Shown: positions 8,424-17,282 of the stretch, piece after piece
Position numbering within the stretch: position 1 is the stretch's first letter
How the letters are laid out: the number at the start of each line of letters is the position of its first letter
NCBI GenBank assembly: GCA_030770425.1
Contig: JASJFT010000416.1
Location: 1 to 18,241, forward strand
Reading direction: 5' to 3'
Length of the DNA stretch: 18,241 bases
Origin: Darksidea phi
Taxonomy: Eukaryota > Ascomycota > Dothideomycetes > Pleosporales > Lentitheciaceae
Translations under genes and position numbers: made by a program
Notes under the pieces: generated by a model
What the model was told of the DNA's origin: nothing
The model's database searches: none
The model's input: only the letters and a program-made list of their open reading frames with translations

Positions 8424-11400
8424 AAATAGCTATACGTTTTAGATAGCTCTATAGAAAGAAAATTTACTAATATTAGTATTCTTTAGATCTATCTTAGGGT
8501 AGGTTTATCTAGGTAGTCGTTATAAAATTAATAGATTATACTCTCTTAACCTTTTAAATCGGATACTAGCTACTAGATAGTAAGGTAGTATTTCTATTTA
8601 ACTAAGTATATTAGTTATTATAGGTCCTTATCGTAGTAGTTTAGTAGGGACTCGAATTTCTATTATTTAGTTAGCTCTTCTATTCTATCTTCTTATTTAA
8701 GTATTCTTTCTCTAAGATATTAAAACTCGGCTTTATTTATTATATTTTATTCTAAAAGTTCTTAAAAAGGGTATTTTAATTAGAGTAACGAGTTATAAAA
8801 TACTAGGAATATTTTTATAGTTACTAGAAGTTCTAGGGTATATACTTAGTTATAAACTTTTAAAACTTTAAATAGACCTATTATCTTATTATCTTCTTTT
8901 TTTATTAATTTATTAGTTTTTATATTTCTTATATTTATAAAGATCTTATTTTTTATAATAAATTTTAGTACGTCTTCTTACTTCTTATTTATATAGTATT
9001 CGTAGTACTTAATAGATTATTTAATAATAGCTTTTAACTAGATAATAATACGATTAAACCTATTAGTAGTATTATTTATTTTAAAAAATTCTTATTATTA
9101 AGATAGAAATAGATTTAGTAGTATTAGTTAGCTAGACTTAACTCTAAGTTTTAGGTAGAACCTATAATTAGTAAAGAATAAAGAAATACTAGTTATTTTA
9201 AAGATAATATTATTTATAGTAAATTCTATAAGAGGGAGCTATTATATTTAGTTATTCTAGTAGAAATTTATAAATACCTAAAGGTATACTTTAATACTAC
9301 TATTTACTCGCTTAGTCTAGCTATTAGTCTTAGGGTAAAATAACGAGAAGTATTTTAGTATAATTCTAAGTTTTATAGATAATTAGTCCTAAAACTACGA
9401 TATAAACTAGATTTCTTAATTAAATAGAATATTATTAGGGTAACTATAGAGGAAATAAACTTAAGATATAAAGATATTAATTAATTTAAATATATTAATT
9501 TTTCTAATAGAGATAATATAATATATCTTTATAAGTTTATAAACTATAATAAGAATATATTTATATATACGATCGTACTACTATAATTCTAAAAGTAGGG
9601 TAATATAGTTAATAGAGATATCTAACTATATTTAAAATAGAACTAGTAGAGACTTAAGAAATCTTTAGAATAATAATCTAGAGCTTTTAATTTAAATATA
9701 GAGTTTATATACTTAGATATAGATTTTAATATTATATATTATATATAGCTACTAATAGTCTTAGATAACTAGTTCTATTATTTTAACCTATCCCGAATAT
9801 CTAGTAGGCGTAGAATTATATATTTAATATAGAATTTATATATAAAGTTTATTATAAGATAATATAAAGAGATATTCTTAATACTATATATAGTCTTAAT
9901 AAAGTATAAAATCTAGTATTAGTACCTATATAATTTTTTAAAGATATTTTAACTAGTATTTTATACTTAAGTCTAAGAGGGTAGTAATTATTTTTATAGC
10001 TATTAGTATAGTAGAGTATATAGAGTTAATTAGTTTATTAATAAATCGATCTATAGTAGAGAGGATTAGTAATACTATACTTATAAAAGTTTAGTTAAGA
10101 AGGTCTTTTAAAACTTTATTACTAAGGACTTTTAGTAAGAGAACTATTTATAATCTATTTTTTATTCTATTATTAGAAGTATTATTCTTATTTAATTAGT
10201 TCTCTAGTATTCTACTTAGTATATCTAGTTATATAGCTTTTAAGTCTAGTTAATAAATAATTCTAAAGTTAAATTATAATAGAAACTTCGACTAGTAAAT
10301 TTAGTATTATAATAGTATCTTTATAGTTATAAAGTATTCTAAATTCTTATAATTAGTAATAATTTTAAATAGTTTCGTAGTTTCTTAGAGTTCTAGTTAC
10401 TATTCTTCTAAAGACTTAATAATTACTAATAATTCTTTATTATAGATCTTATAATTATATTTAGTAGTACTATATTTACTTAAAAAGTAGATAATTATAT
10501 ATAAAATACTATTATTATTATATTAGAAGAGAATACTACCTAATACCTAATTAGAAATATTAGTTTCTAAAACTATCTTCTTAGTAAAGTTATATATTAC
10601 TAGTACTAATACTATAATAAAGAAATTTTTAAGTAACTTAAAGATAGTTATTTATTTAGTAGTCTAGTTCTATAGGGTATTCTTATATAAAAGTTTATTA
10701 AGTAGGATATATATCTTTAAAAAGTCTTAAATAAAGTATTAATAAAAGTTTATAAAGTTTAGAAATTTCTATAAATTCTTTAAATAAGAGGGTTATATCT
10801 ATTTTAAAATTATAGTAACTTTCTTAGAGTCTATTTTAATACTACTAAAGAAGATAATAAGTTTAAGATATTTAGTCTCTATAACCTCGAATTTATATTT
10901 ATAGATATTAATTTAAAGACTAGTATTAATTAATCTCTAGACTACTTCTTAAACGTACTTTTAGTATTCTTTTCTATTATCTAAGTAGACTAGAACGTCG
11001 TTAAGGTATATAGTATAGATATAGTTTAGTAGATTATAAAGAGTATAATTAATATAGTTTTAGAAGAATACTAGTATATTATAAAGGCTAAAAGGTATAA
11101 CTAAGATTTTAAAAAGTCTAAAATATATAATAAATACTATTTTCTACTTATATCCTTTAGTAATACGTAATTTATTAAAAATAGTAATAATATTAAGTTT
11201 AATATATACCTTTATATTATAGAAAGTATTAAGAGTTTCTTAAATAAAAGATAATAAGTAGTAGTTCTTAATAGTAATATTATTTAGGCCTCTATAGTCT
11301 TAATATATATATACTCTTCTATCTAGTTTTACTACTAAAAGTAGAGGAATAGTATATTATATACGAGATTCTCGGATAAAATTCTTATCTAGATTATTAT

Positions 11401-12840
11401 TTAGTTATTTACGTATAACTTAGAGTTTAAATAAAAAAAAAAGTTAATTCTTTTAATATAGAGGTTTTTTACCTAGAATAATATTAATCTTATAATTCTA
11501 TACTTATCTTAGTAGAAGTTTATCTACTTTTTTAGAAAGGAATTCGGCTACTATATTCCTTAACTATTTTAGAAGTTTCTTTTTTAGCTTATTATTAAAT
11601 AGGGGTAGTTTCCCTACTAGAAACTTATTAATATTTAATTCTTTAATACCTCGAAGGTATAGGATATATTTATAATTAGTAAGAAATTTATAAAATTATA
11701 ATAGAAACTTATCTAAAAAAGTAGTTATAATTTTACTATTTAGGATATCTTTAAATTCTTCTTTAATAAGGTTTAGAATTTAGTCTCCTTTATTCTTTAG
11801 TAATATTTTAAGTACTTAGTCTAGCTTATTCTATATAATATAGGTAGCTTTTATATTAGGTTATTTATAAAATTATATAAAAGTTATAACTTATATAAAA
11901 TAAATATTAAAGAAATTAAAAGATTTATAATTTAGTTTAGTTAGTAAAAGAATACTAAGTAGTAGTAGTAGTTCTTTCTTAGATTTCTTTAAATTAACTC
12001 GGCGTCCTTCTACTCGTATAATTAAAAGTAGTTTAGTTATAATATAATTTTATATTATAATTACTTAATATTCTAGGATTTTTCTATATTTAATATCTAA
12101 GTTCCTTATTCTATAGTAGGGGTAGTCTAGTATAAGTTCGGGGGGTAGATCTATTAGAATTTTTCTATTTAATTAATAGAGATTATACTCGTTAATATCC
12201 TCGATATATAAAGATAGTTAATAATTTATTATATTAATATATAGCTTAGGGTATAGTAGTTTAGTTTTATCTAATATATTTTTACTAGAGAGGGTAGTCG
12301 AGAAAGCTACTTATACGGCCTCGGTTCTATAGTAATAGTATTTCTAATAATACTAAGAGTTTATATTAACTATTATTAATATTTAATTAATAGATAGATT
12401 ATATTTCTAAAGCTAAGAAAGACTAAGGATAATAAGAGTATTTTAGACTAAATTAGTAATATATAGTAAGTAATTTTTATAGTAGTTTTTAATCTATATA
12501 GGTAAGATAGTATATTAGATAAGTATATTACTAGTATAGCTATTAGCTAGTAAGAGCTTTCTTAGAAAGGGTATAGTATAGATATTAATAGTATATTTTT
12601 AAATAAAGATTTAGTTAAGAAAGATAATAACTAAATATCTATTATTAATAAGACTTTATATATTAATAGTAGTATATATAAGTAAAAAAGAAGTATAAAT
12701 AAATAATAATTTACTATCTATAAATCTAAGTTAAAGGGGAGTCTTTTTACTTAAAATAGTTTAAATCTAGTATAGTTATTTATCTAATAATTCTTTTCTA
12801 TCTAATCTCTAGTTATAATAATAACTAGAGATTATATATT
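8424..12840 (-). pseudogene. pol: Element B pol remnant: protease, RT, RNase H, integrase, chromodomain
   Basis: About 1,450 codons in a single minus-strand frame, in -1 register to gag. Protease: active-site region at 12638-12649 now reads I-N-N-R; the domain ends in an ILSL...P-S-I-N-W box near 12385-12440. RT: LDKNFIRES and DYRGLN boxes near 11282-11395, YLDD changed to YLND at 10997-11008. RNase H: YNKEL near 10430-10444 (expected YDKEL). Integrase: catalytic Asp, Asp, Glu now Asn (9608-9610), Asn (9419-9421) and Lys (9311-9313), with 62 and 35 residues between. Chromodomain at about 8521-8665. Every catalytic change is explained by TG to TA on the coding strand. The original stop codon cannot be told from RIP-made ones, so the C-terminal limit is approximate. 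Confidence 0.87.
8521..8665 (-). other. Chromodomain remnant of element B
   Basis: Minus-strand frame shared with integrase. The core reads YLVK-stop-KYY, then LVSDLKG, ESIIY and FYNDYLDKP. The chromodomain pattern is YLVKWKGY...L.G.E..I..F...Y, so the stop after YLVK stands where Trp is expected. It follows the integrase core and precedes the polypurine tract, the usual chromovirus position. Confidence 0.75.
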
Positions 12841-12844
12841 TTTT
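12803..12844 (-). promoter_or_regulatory. -1 ribosomal frameshift signal of element B: slippery heptamer plus 14-bp hairpin
   Basis: On the minus strand, heptamer A-AAA-AAT (12838-12844) lies in the gag frame fixed by the zinc knuckle. Three nucleotides later begins a perfect 14-bp stem (arms 12821-12834 and 12803-12816) with a 4-nt loop at 12817-12820. The gag frame reaches TAA at 12832-12834, inside the base of the stem, and the pol frame is exactly -1. If the bottom A-U pairs are open, the spacer becomes 5-6 nt, the usual distance. The same layout is at 17241-17282 in A with pairing preserved despite three stem differences. The signal would set the Gag to Gag-Pol ratio. Confidence 0.8.
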
Positions 12845-14313
12845 AAGTTATTAATATAAGAGATACTTATAGAGGATAATATTAAGCTAACTAGTATATT
12901 AGTATAGGGGGCTTTAGTCTTAGGTATAAAGATTTTAGTTCTAGTATATCTCTAGGATTAATCTATAATATAGTTAAAGAAGGGATTATTAAATAGATAT
13001 AGATAGGAGGATTAGTTATTAATATTCTAGTTATTATATTAGAACTAGGGGCGGCTATACTAGGATTATATATATTAGTTCTAGATCTACTAGTATTAAA
13101 GATATTAAGACTAGGTACGTATTACTTATTAGTTCTAGAGTATTTATTATATAGCTTACTCTTAGTCCTAGACTCTACTAAATTACTTATTATTTCTTTT
13201 CTTTTCTTAGTATATATTCTTATAGTAGCCTATTTTACTATAATAGAAGTAGATATTAGTAGTCTTATATTCTTCGTAGAAGATATATAGGATATATATT
13301 ATATCTAGAATTATAAAGTTACTAGTATAGATTAGAACTATTATTAAAGAAGAAAATATAGATATAAAGATTAACTAGAGAGTATTATTTAGTTAATTAT
13401 TATTTAAGTAGAAGTTAGTACGTATACTCTTAATATATTCTTCTACTTATTTTCTTTTCTAGATTTATACGAAGAGCTTTACCTATTTCTTATAGTCTAT
13501 ATAATCTAGTTATTTTTCTTAAAGGGTAGCTATAGTATCTAGTATAGTAGAGACTTTAGTATATAGGACTTAAACTTTTTCTATATTAGTTTTTTCTACT
13601 TTAGTAATCTATTTATAGAATTCGACTTAGAAGTTTAAAAATAGCTAGCTATCTATAATAACTTTATTAAATATAGTACTTACCTTAATCTATTTATTAA
13701 AAGTAATATAGTAGGTATTAAGGATCTTTTATAGATTAGTAGTAGTTTACTATTTCTATTTAGTTAGATTATCTAAGTTAAACTATATAGTTTTAAGTTA
13801 GTTATAGTAGATATTAAGTATATTACTAAATATAAGACTAAAGATATATTAAATATATTTAAATTCTATATTAAAGATTATTCTATTTATAATATAGATA
13901 CTATAAATCTTATATTTCTAATTTTTATACTTAGTTTAGTACTTACTTATAGACTTATTAGCTCTATTAAATTTATTAAGGTTAGTAGTAAGACGATAAT
14001 AAGAGATATAAATAGAGGTCTAGGTATATAGAATATTAACTTTACTCTAAAGTTATTAAGTAACTTAGTATACTTTTTTAAGATTTATAGTAAGAGAGGA
14101 AATATAGTATTATACTCCTATATCTAGAGTATTTAGTATAGCTTCGATATCTTAATAAGTTAAGAAAATAGATTTCTCGTTTCTTAGTATAATTAATATA
14201 GTAAAGTTACTTACTATATCTTCTATTTAAATAAAAAAGACTAGTATAGAAACCTAACCGATTATAGCGGCGAGTTACTTACTCTACTAATATTACTAAT
14301 CTTTAGTAGCTAT
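12832..14313 (-). pseudogene. gag: Element B gag remnant
   Basis: Structural protein gene of the element. The frame is fixed by a zinc knuckle at 13210-13251, where Tyr-x2-Tyr-x4-Tyr-x4-Tyr replaces C-C-H-C; a Lys-rich stretch follows it. The frame ends at TAA 12832-12834, just after the slippery heptamer, leaving about 120 codons after the knuckle. The start is inferred: ATA GCT ACT AAA at 14302-14313 is in frame and would have been ATG GCT, giving about 490 codons, a normal Gag size. I did not recognise a capsid motif in the mutated N-terminal part. Confidence 0.65.
13210..13251 (-). other. Zinc knuckle of element B Gag, all four ligands now Tyr
   Basis: Fourteen minus-strand codons reading Y-F-Y-Y-S-K-I-G-Y-Y-K-N-I-Y. 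The spacing is that of C-x2-C-x4-H-x4-C. TGY to TAY explains the Cys losses (coding-strand G to A) and CAY to TAY explains the His loss (coding-strand C to T), so both strands were mutated. Confidence 0.85.
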
Positions 14314-14360
14314 AGTATTCTTAGAGTTCTTAGTATTCTCGAAGTTCTTAGTATTTTCGG
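14313..14360. repeat. 18-bp tandem repeat in the leader of element B
   Basis: Two 18-bp units, 14325-14342 and 14343-14360, differ at two positions (TATTCTCGA against TATTTTCGG), with a partial 12-bp unit at 14313-14324. It lies between the 5' LTR and the inferred gag start. The sequence from 14361 to 14483 is otherwise featureless leader; I see no clear tRNA primer-binding site next to the LTR. Confidence 0.7.
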
Positions 14361-14483
14361 TATTCTAGATATAGTATAGATCTTAGGTCTAGCTTAATAT
14401 CTTCTAGATTTAGAGTAGTCGATTAGATTATTAAAGGAGCGTCTTACCCTAGTAGTAGAATTAAAAGAGAGAATAGTATAAAC

Positions 14484-14660
14484 TATTATAGTATAAATAT
14501 ACTAGAGTTAAGGTAGAATATAAGTTATACTATAAAGAGCTAATACTAGAACGAGTAGGGGCTATATATACCCGATATAGTAAGATTTAGTAAAGAAAGT
14601 ACTATAGTTATAGGTATAGTATATAATAGATATAAATAGTTATAAATTAGTACTATAATA
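14484..14660 (-). repeat. 5' LTR of element B
   Basis: 177 bp, colinear with 8234-8410. It would hold the promoter and polyadenylation signals of the element. Ends on the plus strand are TATTATAGTA and TACTATAATA, perfect 10-bp inverted repeats. The internal sequence beyond it on the minus strand begins GTTTATACTATTC, which does not look like a TGG-type primer-binding site. Confidence 0.92.
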
Positions 14661-14665
14661 AATAT
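14661..14665. repeat. Right target-site duplication (AATAT) of element B
   Basis: Second copy of the 5-bp target, matching 8229-8233. Removing 8234-14665 restores sequence that aligns base for base with 11400-11440 of B. Confidence 0.9.
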
Positions 14666-15691
14666 AGAGTTTAGATAAAAAAAAAGATTAATTCTTTTAA
14701 TATAGGGGTTCTTTATCTAGGATAATATTAATCTTATAATTCTATACTCGTCTTAGTAGAAGTTTATCTACTTTTCTAAAGAGAAATCTAGTAATTATAT
14801 TTCTTAGCTATTCTAAAAGTTTCTTTTTTAGCTTATTATTAAATAGGGGTAGTTTTCCTACTAGAAACTTATTAATATTTAATTCTTTAATACCTCGAAG
14901 GTATAGGGTATATTTATAATTAATAAGAAATTTATAAAATTATAGTAGAAACTTATCTAGAAGATTTATTATAATTTTACTATTTAGAATATCTTTAAAT
15001 TCTTCTTTAGTAAGATTTAAAATTTAATCTTCTTTATTTTTTAGTAATACTTTAAGTACTTAGTCTAGCTTATTCTATATAATACGGGTAGCTTTTATAT
15101 TAAATTATTTATAAAATTATATAAAAATTATAACTTATATAAAATAAATATTAAAGAAATTAAAAGGTTTATAATTTAATTTAATTAGTAGAAGAATACT
15201 AAGTAGTAGTAGTAGTTCTTTCTTAGATTTCTTTAAATTAACTCGACGTTTACCTACTTATACGGCTAGTAGTAGTTTAATTATAGTATAATTTTATACT
15301 ATAATTACTCGATATTTTAGAATTTTCCTATATTTAATATTTAAGTTTCTTATTCTATAGTAGAGATAATCTAGTATAAGTTTAGAGGGTAGATCTATTA
15401 GAATCTCTCTATTTAATTAATAAAGATTATACTTATTAATATCTTCGATATATAAAGATAGTTAGTAATTTATTATATTAGTATATAACTTAGAATATAG
15501 TAATTTAATTTTATTTAATATATTTTTACTAGAGAGGGTAGCCGAGAAAGCTACTTATATAGCTTTAGTTTTATAATAGTAGTATTTTTAATAGTACTAA
15601 GAATTTATATTAATTATTATTAATATCTAATTAATAGACGAGTTATATTTTTAAAATTAAAGAAGACTAAGAATAATAAGAGTATTTTAGA

Positions 15692-15706
15692 CTAGATTAA
15701 TAATAT
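15692..15706. repeat. Left copy of ~15-bp target duplication flanking insert D
   Basis: CTAGATTAATAATAT here and CTAGATTAGTAATAT at 16886-16900, differing by one transition. Element B has the site once (CTAAATTAGTAATAT near 12449-12463). Confidence 0.75.
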
Positions 15707-16885
15707 TTAATTTAGATTTATATAGTAGAAGTCTCTTTAGAAGATTTATATAAAATATAATAAAAGTTTATATATAGTAGAGGTACTATATCTATACCTT
15801 ATATACGATAATAGAGCTATAAAGCTATATATAGTACTATCGATTATAAGATACTAATAAGATAATATTTTAAATATTAAGATACTAGACGAGAAATAAT
15901 ATATAATACTAAACTATAGAGTATTAGGAGACTAATAGTAATAGTAAGAAGTTAGTATACTAATACTACTATCTATAGTATAAAAATTACCCGTAATAAT
16001 ACTAGTATCCTACTTATATCTATCTTTTATTCTTAGCTAGCTTTCTTACTATATCTATCTCTTATTCTTAGCTAGCTTTCTTACTATATCTATCTTTTAT
16101 TCTTAGCTAGCTTTCTTATATCTATTTCTTATTCTTAGCTAGCTTTTTTATATTAATACCTACTAACTATATATCTTCGCTAACGATCGTTCGCCTAGTC
16201 CTTTAGTAGAACTATTAGTAGAAACTAGAGTAGAATAGACTATTTAAGTATAGCGCTCTAAATCTTTTAAATATTACGGCGAAGCGTCCCCGGCGTTATA
16301 AACGGGAGGTACTACTAATAGAGCTTTTTAATTATAATAATTATTAGTATAAAACTAACTATACGTTAAATATATTTAAGGGAATAAGTAGTAATAGAAT
16401 TCTTATATAGCTATTAGTAGTTATCTATAATATATTCCTATCTAAGGCCTTATATAATAAGAATAGACGTTTTATTAAGAGATAGTTATACCGTCTACGT
16501 AGACTAAAGGATAAGCTTATATAAAGAAGACTATTTAAGAGAAAGAAATTAGTCTTCTTAATAAACTATCGAAGAAACTAATATCTAATATAGAAGATAG
16601 AGCTAATATCTATAATAGATATAATACGAACGATAGTATAAAGGATTAAATACGGAGGAACTAGTAGGGATAGATAGAAGTAGAGGGTTTAGTATTATTA
16701 ATACGTTTAACTATCTATATATATTAGTAAATTAGAAGCTATTATTATTCTATAGTTACTATCTATTATATAAGATATTAAAATATTAAAATATAATAAG
16801 ATAATTAGAATTATAAAAAATATAGCTAGTCTAGAAGCTAATATAATATTATACTAAATAGTAGCCTAAGCTCCTAAAGGAGGGG
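15707..16885. mobile_element. Insert D: unclassified 1.18-kb insertion in element A
   Basis: Absent from B at the homologous point and flanked by a ~15-bp duplication, too long for an LTR element or most DNA transposons and typical of target-primed retrotransposition. I see no poly-A tail, no terminal inverted repeats and no recognisable reverse transcriptase. It contains a four-unit minisatellite (16016-16149), a GC-rich island (about 16277-16308) and a small hairpin CTCCT-AA-AGGAG at 16871-16882, next to the right end. One plus-strand frame from about 16234 to 16680 has fewer stops than its neighbours and is rich in Lys, Arg and Leu, but not convincingly coding. It carries no CA or TG, so it was present before RIP saturation. 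Confidence 0.6.
16016..16149. repeat. Minisatellite in insert D, four units of 35, 35, 32 and 32 bp
   Basis: Units 16016-16050, 16051-16085, 16086-16117 and 16118-16149 share the core TTCTTAGCTAGCTTTCTT (last unit TTTTTT). Units 3 and 4 lack the final ACT. Differences are T/C transitions except that trinucleotide. The units are contiguous with no spacers. Confidence 0.92.
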
Positions 16886-16900
16886 CTAGATTAGTAATAT
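16886..16900. repeat. Right copy of ~15-bp target duplication flanking insert D
   Basis: Matches 15692-15706 with one A/G difference. Element A homology resumes here and continues to the end of the window. Confidence 0.75.
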
Positions 16901-17240
16901 ATAGTAAATATTTTTTATAATAGTTTTTAATCTATATAGATAAGATAGTATATTAGATAAGTATATTACTTATATAATTATTAGCTAATAAGAGCTTCCT
17001 TAGAAAGGATATAGTATAGATATTAATAGTATATTTTTAAGTAAAGGTTTAGTTAAGAAAGATAATAGTTAAGTATCTACTATTAATAAAACTTTATATA
17101 TTAATAGTAGTATATATAAGTAAGAAAGAAGTATAAATAAATAATAATTTACTATTTATAGATCTAAGTTAAAGAAGAGTCTTTTTACTTAGAATAATCT
17201 AAATCTAGTATAGTTACTTATTTAATAATTCTTTTCTATT

Positions 17241-17282
17241 TAACCTCTAGTTATAATAATAACTAAAGGTTATATATTTTTT
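17241..17282 (-). promoter_or_regulatory. -1 ribosomal frameshift signal of element A
   Basis: Same geometry as in B: heptamer A-AAA-AAT at 17276-17282 in the gag frame, 3-nt spacer, 14-bp stem (17259-17272 with 17241-17254), 4-nt loop at 17255-17258. Compared with B, one pair is C-G instead of U-A (both bases changed) and one is U-G instead of C-G. All 14 pairs remain possible. Confidence 0.78.

Larger units (their letters stand above)
8234..14660 (-). mobile_element. Element B: complete Ty3/Gypsy chromovirus (6.4 kb) nested in element A
   Basis: Full-length LTR retrotransposon on the minus strand: 5' LTR 14484-14660, leader, gag, frameshift signal, pol with PR-RT-RH-IN-chromodomain, polypurine tract, 3' LTR 8234-8410. 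It is flanked by 5-bp TSDs AATAT. It belongs to the same family as its host A: the shared regions align with a constant offset (no net indel from 11421 to 13210 apart from insert D in A). Pol landmarks from protease to chromodomain stay in one frame, so the damage is almost entirely base substitution, not insertion or deletion. All TG and CA are lost, so no functional product is possible. Confidence 0.93.
14666..17282 (-). pseudogene. pol: Element A pol remnant, N-terminal part (protease and RT leader), split by insert D
   Basis: Homologous to B 11422-12844 with no net length change other than D. The protease domain is broken by D just before its C-terminal box (the ILSL...P-S-I-N-W region of B). 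D plus its duplication adds 1,194 bp, a multiple of three, so the frame on either side happens to agree. Together with 5057-8233 this makes up A's pol. It is non-functional because of RIP stops and three insertions. Confidence 0.8.

Noticed and set aside
12356..12391. Protease active site at an I-N-N-S stretch
   Set aside because: It is not in the pol frame and lies downstream of the protease C-terminal box; the in-frame candidate is 12638-12649.
16016..16149. CRISPR-like array
   Set aside because: The 32-35-bp units are contiguous, without unique spacers, in a eukaryotic transposon graveyard; it is a minisatellite.
15707..16885. Helitron
   Set aside because: A hairpin near CTAG at the right end is suggestive, but CTAG is followed by A rather than T, and the ~15-bp flanking duplication is not expected for Helitrons.
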